This document shows, in pieces, positions 61,801 to 64,000 of a stretch of 64,000 nt of DNA; the stretch's first letter is position 1, and each line of letters starts with the position of its first letter. The notes beneath the pieces are model-generated. The model made no database searches. It was not told the DNA's origin and saw only the letters and a list, made by a program, of their open reading frames with translations. A program made the translations under genes and the position numbers. This DNA is from Bdellovibrio bacteriovorus (lineage in GTDB: Bacteria > Bdellovibrionota > Bdellovibrionia > Bdellovibrionales > Bdellovibrionaceae): assembly GCF_001592735.1 (NCBI RefSeq), contig NZ_LUKE01000005.1, positions 1 through 64,000 on the forward strand, read 5' to 3'.

Positions 61801-62439
61801 TTCCGCAATCAGTTCTTGCTTATCCGCGAACTCTACGCGCCAATCTAGTTCTTCACTGGGGTCAAAGCTGACGGAACGAACTAAGAACCCACGTTCGGGT
61901 TCAAATTTGGTCTGGATGTATAATGGAATCTTTCCTTGACGATGCTCAGTCACAATTTGGGCAAACAGGGCCTGCATAATATCCGCCACTTCTCGCATAT
62001 TATGACTTAAAAACACATTTTCTTTTTGTTGCCCCAGCGGCCAGCGCTGAAAAACATCCACATTTTCTTTACGAGGTTGCGGCAAAAGTTCGCGCGGAAC
62101 AATTCGATGAAAGGGATGACGTAAGATCTCACGCGAGCTTAACTGCAAACCATTGCTAAAGTTATAAACAATGATGGAAGTCCAACGATTCTGTTCATTG
62201 ACCTCGTTAAAGTAGTGTTCGGAAAAGGCGGTTAATTTTTTTCGGAAGACTTCCGGCATATGCCAGGTAGAGGGGGCCAACAGCTCACGGTGTGGATTGG
62301 GCGTGTGAAATGAATAAGCGCTTAAATCTTCAGTTAAAAATGACGATAAGGACTCGTCTTTCAACAAAGGCGCGTCTTCTAAAAAGAAACTGATCGAATC
62401 TAACTTTGTCACCGGCTCGGACACTCTTGGATACCCCAC
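58870..62439 (-). CDS. Large SNF2-family helicase (Rad54/SWI2-like) with long N-terminal region
   Basis: A 1189-residue DNA translocase. The SNF2 core is in the C-terminal half: LLADDMGLGKTLQTL (Walker A), DEAQNLKN (Walker B), LTGTPMEN, and helicase C with ALVFTQF, LHGGVPTKQRQ, TDRAHRLGQ. The N-terminal ~700 residues are unrelated to familiar domains apart from a possible SNF2-associated region. Start is GTG, at 62439 or, with GGGG 9 bases upstream, at 62424. Bacterial SNF2 proteins are involved in transcription recycling (RapA) or mobile defence; this one has no partner nearby, so its role is open. Confidence 0.92.
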   Translation of the reverse strand: MGYPRVSEPVTKLDSISFFLEDAPLLKDESLSSFLTEDLSAYSFHTPNPHRELLAPSTWHMPEVFRKKLTAFSEHYFNEVNEQNRWTSIIVYNFSNGLQLSSREILRHPFHRIVPRELLPQPRKENVDVFQRWPLGQQKENVFLSHNMREVADIMQALFAQIVTEHRQGKIPLYIQTKFEPERGFLVRSVSFDPSEELDWRVEFADKQELIAEFKLVSSRKKFYHFFDTFALQPEDGAMIVHPWLTEFRGLEQSLSLLGEDRAELTFTPGAMPSVEVTGDLEAKSLLKHLRHRSIPVKITGGSETLGAERSLTDIYLNDKGDFYIQHRARVMGQKDVISRGWTPRSVLYLRALSEGLPYLLNSDAKDMATKSRRSREWDIKLLKHLGVLQYLLLETLSYHFEGELTDGRIVSEKEIFPLLHGNVHALLIAGSGVILAKDMTLSELISKPVLSCFEDFVSKTLKVMKSPESFYSEAGEVILEGVVEREFRLIFELLKKLALRTRGEIFRKARTSFLSRIWDGDAEKDSALKEGLFHFPRNSEEDSRVHETLESLQDLLLHGFKLFYHGQALQELNDDDFLVDFNLQADGHGKDFNWFELHPRFFLHGVELDPNEVGALGRGGVIEHEGKIYLVPKKQMPSLRRLENFWLKLQKGKKDAAAKKNGDKIYQLPRHQVLELLALRASGYGIRGDEEWKRLCAFYDSLGETRHEIEIPKTVKADLKPYQLRGVQWLRDLYSLRLGALLADDMGLGKTLQTLTFLEDLRSKGELGQVLVVVPSSLIYNWQSEIEKFTPQLPLAVFTSKDMDRVGRRLEHKEDLVVMTTYGLLMEQEQFFAQYKYRVVIFDEAQNLKNITTKRTSSARSLAAQFKICLTGTPMENHYGEFYSLVDILVPGSLGKVEDFRREFVNTDLVSREQMEDLKLKIKPLLLRRTKKEILDQLPEKQETKVSIAFEERQKEIYRDIALAYNNSVQESLMTQGEARVQLQMLTALLRLRQACSDPGALPNIQYDKVPPKLEALLDSLTEIVESGESALVFTQFIQTLEHTAKLLAQAGIPVFVLHGGVPTKQRQKILTEFNKLEGGAVLVMTLKTGGVGLNLTKASYVFHLEPWWNPSVENQATDRAHRLGQNKAVQVFRYIMHESLEEKIELLKVRKDKKFEVLFSNSEKEADLGPGSGALSKDDFDMLLGLK

Positions 62440-62489
62440 TTGCGCAAAAAAGGCATCGCTCAGAGTTGCTTACTTTTAGCAAAAAGTCA

Positions 62490-63230
62490 TCATAAAACTC
62501 CCTCTGAATCCTTTTCTTCTGCGGGTGGTTTTAAAGCAATGCCATGGGAATCCACTATTTCCAATGGTTCCAGACTGAACTGGATATTTGCACTTGCATT
62601 TTTTCGCGTTTGATACTTATGCCATAAGCGATTCACCCAATGTCGAGTCAGGGGGTTTTCAAAGGCTCGCTCGCGCTTTTTCTCAAAAACAACGACGGCA
62701 CACTCGTAATTCATTTTATTCACATAGCCCCGAATGCTGGCTCCTAAACGCGCACACATTTGATCCACTTTAAGATCCGTCCTTGGGGTGCCCACACCTA
62801 GCTCCACACAGGATTGATCCATGTATTGCAAACCTAATCCCGCTAAGATCTCACCCCAGTGTATTTCTTTATTCTGTTTGCGCCATTGCGGTGCCACGGT
62901 GAAATATTCCATCGTCATGACCTTTCCAGACTTTGAGGTCACGCTTTCTATCATTCCCGCATCTAGACCTTTGAAGTAAGGGTGATCACGATGCGCGTGC
63001 AGTTGAAAGTTAAAGTTGGTAAAAAGATTAAAGGCGACGACTTCTTCTTGATAAGTCAACACCCCCGCGTTGTGAGAGCGGAAAAAATCCCCGATGTCTA
63101 GCTCTGCACCGGCGTTTTCTAACACTCGACCGAAAGTATTCTTCCAGATGGTGTAAATATCGTTCACCAGTTCTTGCTGTGTTTCACATACTTGCTGTAA
63201 AGGCACAATAGCATAATTGAATTTTGGCAT
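62490..63230 (-). CDS. GNAT-like hypothetical protein
   Basis: A 246-residue soluble protein. A segment around MTMEYFTVAPQWRKQNKEIHWGEILAGLGLQYM resembles the acetyl-CoA-binding region of GNAT folds, but the signature Q/R-x-x-G-x-G/A is not intact (RKQNKE). No defined family recognised. It lies 50 bases upstream of the helicase gene on the same strand, so it could be transcribed with it. Confidence 0.6.
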   Translation of the reverse strand: MPKFNYAIVPLQQVCETQQELVNDIYTIWKNTFGRVLENAGAELDIGDFFRSHNAGVLTYQEEVVAFNLFTNFNFQLHAHRDHPYFKGLDAGMIESVTSKSGKVMTMEYFTVAPQWRKQNKEIHWGEILAGLGLQYMDQSCVELGVGTPRTDLKVDQMCARLGASIRGYVNKMNYECAVVVFEKKRERAFENPLTRHWVNRLWHKYQTRKNASANIQFSLEPLEIVDSHGIALKPPAEEKDSEGVL

Positions 63231-63377
63231 GAATTAACATTGAGGGATTGCAATGAAAATACAGAGTCCTGATTTACATTTCCAGTCCATCGTAACAGTC
63301 CTGTGTCAAATGTCGGTGAGACTTTAGCCGAAAAGTTGACAGCGTTGTAATACTCCCCTACAAACGGCGATTGAAAC

Positions 63378-64000
63378 ATGAATATCCTCTATGAAGATTC
63401 TCACTTTTTTGCGATCGACAAGCCGGCGGGGCACTTCGTGCATCCCCCCGAACGCTCGCCTTATCCCGTTCCGCCAGAAAAAATCTGTTTGTACACCTTA
63501 AGACGTCACTACAAACAAGAAGTCTTTCCGGTTCACCGTTTAGATGCGCCCACCACCGGGATCGTCTTATTTTCATTTGAAAGATCCGGCGCACGTGAGC
63601 TGGGTCGTCTTTTTATGGAAAGGCGCATGCATAAAGGTTACGAAGCTGTCGTGCGCGGGCATTTAGAAAAACAAGGCCGTATTGATCTGCCGCTAGAAGT
63701 TTTAGGCGAAGAACAAATGATGGAGGCAAAAACCCAATATCAAGTTCACGCCGAAATAGAGTTGCCGTTTTCAGTGGGTAAGAAATATTCAACCAGCCGT
63801 TATTCTTGGCTTAAGATCCAACCAGAAACGGGCCGCTGGCACCAGATCCGCCGCCACTTTGATCGTATTGCGCATCCTTTGATTGGCGATATTGAACATG
63901 GTGATACCTATCACAATCGGTTCTTCCGCGATCAGCTAGGCATTCAAGGTCTTTGCCTGAAAGCAACACAGCTAGAGTTCGTTCATCCGTGGACCAAAAA
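63378..64000 (+). CDS. truC: TruC-type tRNA pseudouridine synthase, C terminus beyond the window
   Basis: From ATG 63378 an open frame runs to the last base (at least 207 residues). It starts with NILYEDSHFFAIDKPAGHFVHPP, then carries the catalytic HRLDAPTTGIVLF motif with its Asp. GRWHQIRRHFDRIAHPLIGD, and the later HGDTYHNRFFRDQLGI, match TruC, which modifies U65 of tRNA. It is cut by the window edge. It is a third member of the RluA superfamily type here, distinct from 42828-43508. Confidence 0.9.
   Translation, partial: MNILYEDSHFFAIDKPAGHFVHPPERSPYPVPPEKICLYTLRRHYKQEVFPVHRLDAPTTGIVLFSFERSGARELGRLFMERRMHKGYEAVVRGHLEKQGRIDLPLEVLGEEQMMEAKTQYQVHAEIELPFSVGKKYSTSRYSWLKIQPETGRWHQIRRHFDRIAHPLIGDIEHGDTYHNRFFRDQLGIQGLCLKATQLEFVHPWTK

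Noticed and set aside
1-64000. CRISPR arrays, transposases, phage genes, rRNA
   Set aside because: No spaced direct-repeat series, IS-like termini, transposase or phage structural motif was seen while reading both strands.

Overview
The window looks like chromosomal DNA of a Bdellovibrio-like bacterium (Bdellovibrionota). That is inferred from the mix of genes: a TIGR02147-type protein, many secreted or lipid-anchored hydrolases and lipoproteins with no homologue I can name, c-di-GMP proteins (a GGDEF enzyme and a PilZ protein), chemotaxis and minor-pilin genes, and ordinary single-copy housekeeping genes (rpsT, holA, lptE, purA, rsgA, hflX, rlmE). Base composition is moderate and even, except for one AT-rich gene beside two tRNAs. 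No phage, transposase, CRISPR array or rRNA was seen.

Layout. 1-8.6 kb is mostly core: a murJ fragment running into poor-looking sequence at the window edge, rpsT with a UUG start, a PilZ protein, a chemoreceptor, holA-lptE, a class V aminotransferase overlapping a SerA-like dehydrogenase, and purA. 8.7-14.5 kb (+) is a minor-pilin operon that continues into a di-iron fatty-acid-hydroxylase-family membrane protein, a CxxC secreted protein and a double-rhodanese secreted protein. It meets tail to tail a compact minus-strand cluster (21.4-14.5 kb): a 'W-MFAPxP' protein, an HTTM protein, a second hydroxylase paralogue, a Tat-exported beta-propeller, a secreted pentapeptide-repeat protein, an HTTM-like fusion and a PQQ-type propeller. 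This facing pair of clusters is the most unusual part of the window.

21.4-24.8 kb holds a PepSY-like protein, a lipid-anchored subclass-B1 metallo-beta-lactamase, a radical SAM/SPASM enzyme, an AT-rich HEPN-like orphan gene, and tRNA-Glu and tRNA-Lys. 25-31 kb has small regulatory and metabolic units: an ArsR regulator with a 46-bp palindromic operator plus a tandem AHSA1 protein, a MarR regulator, an oxidoreductase, an MFS pump, a GFA protein and rsgA. 32-42 kb carries secreted enzymes (a 1052-aa lipoprotein subtilase with a PA domain, a small subtilase, a lipoprotein nuclease), OsmC, and a diguanylate cyclase behind a structured leader. 42-50 kb has two rRNA-modification enzymes, two transporters or ABC-F factors, and a DEAD-box helicase flanked by two paralogous lysozyme-fold proteins. 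51-64 kb has a TolC-type channel, cvfB, hflX, a TPP riboswitch controlling a TonB-dependent receptor, a large SNF2 helicase, a GNAT-like protein and a truC-type pseudouridine synthase cut by the window end.

All calls come from reading the sequence and recalling family signatures. No search was run, so family names for weakly conserved proteins are inferences.
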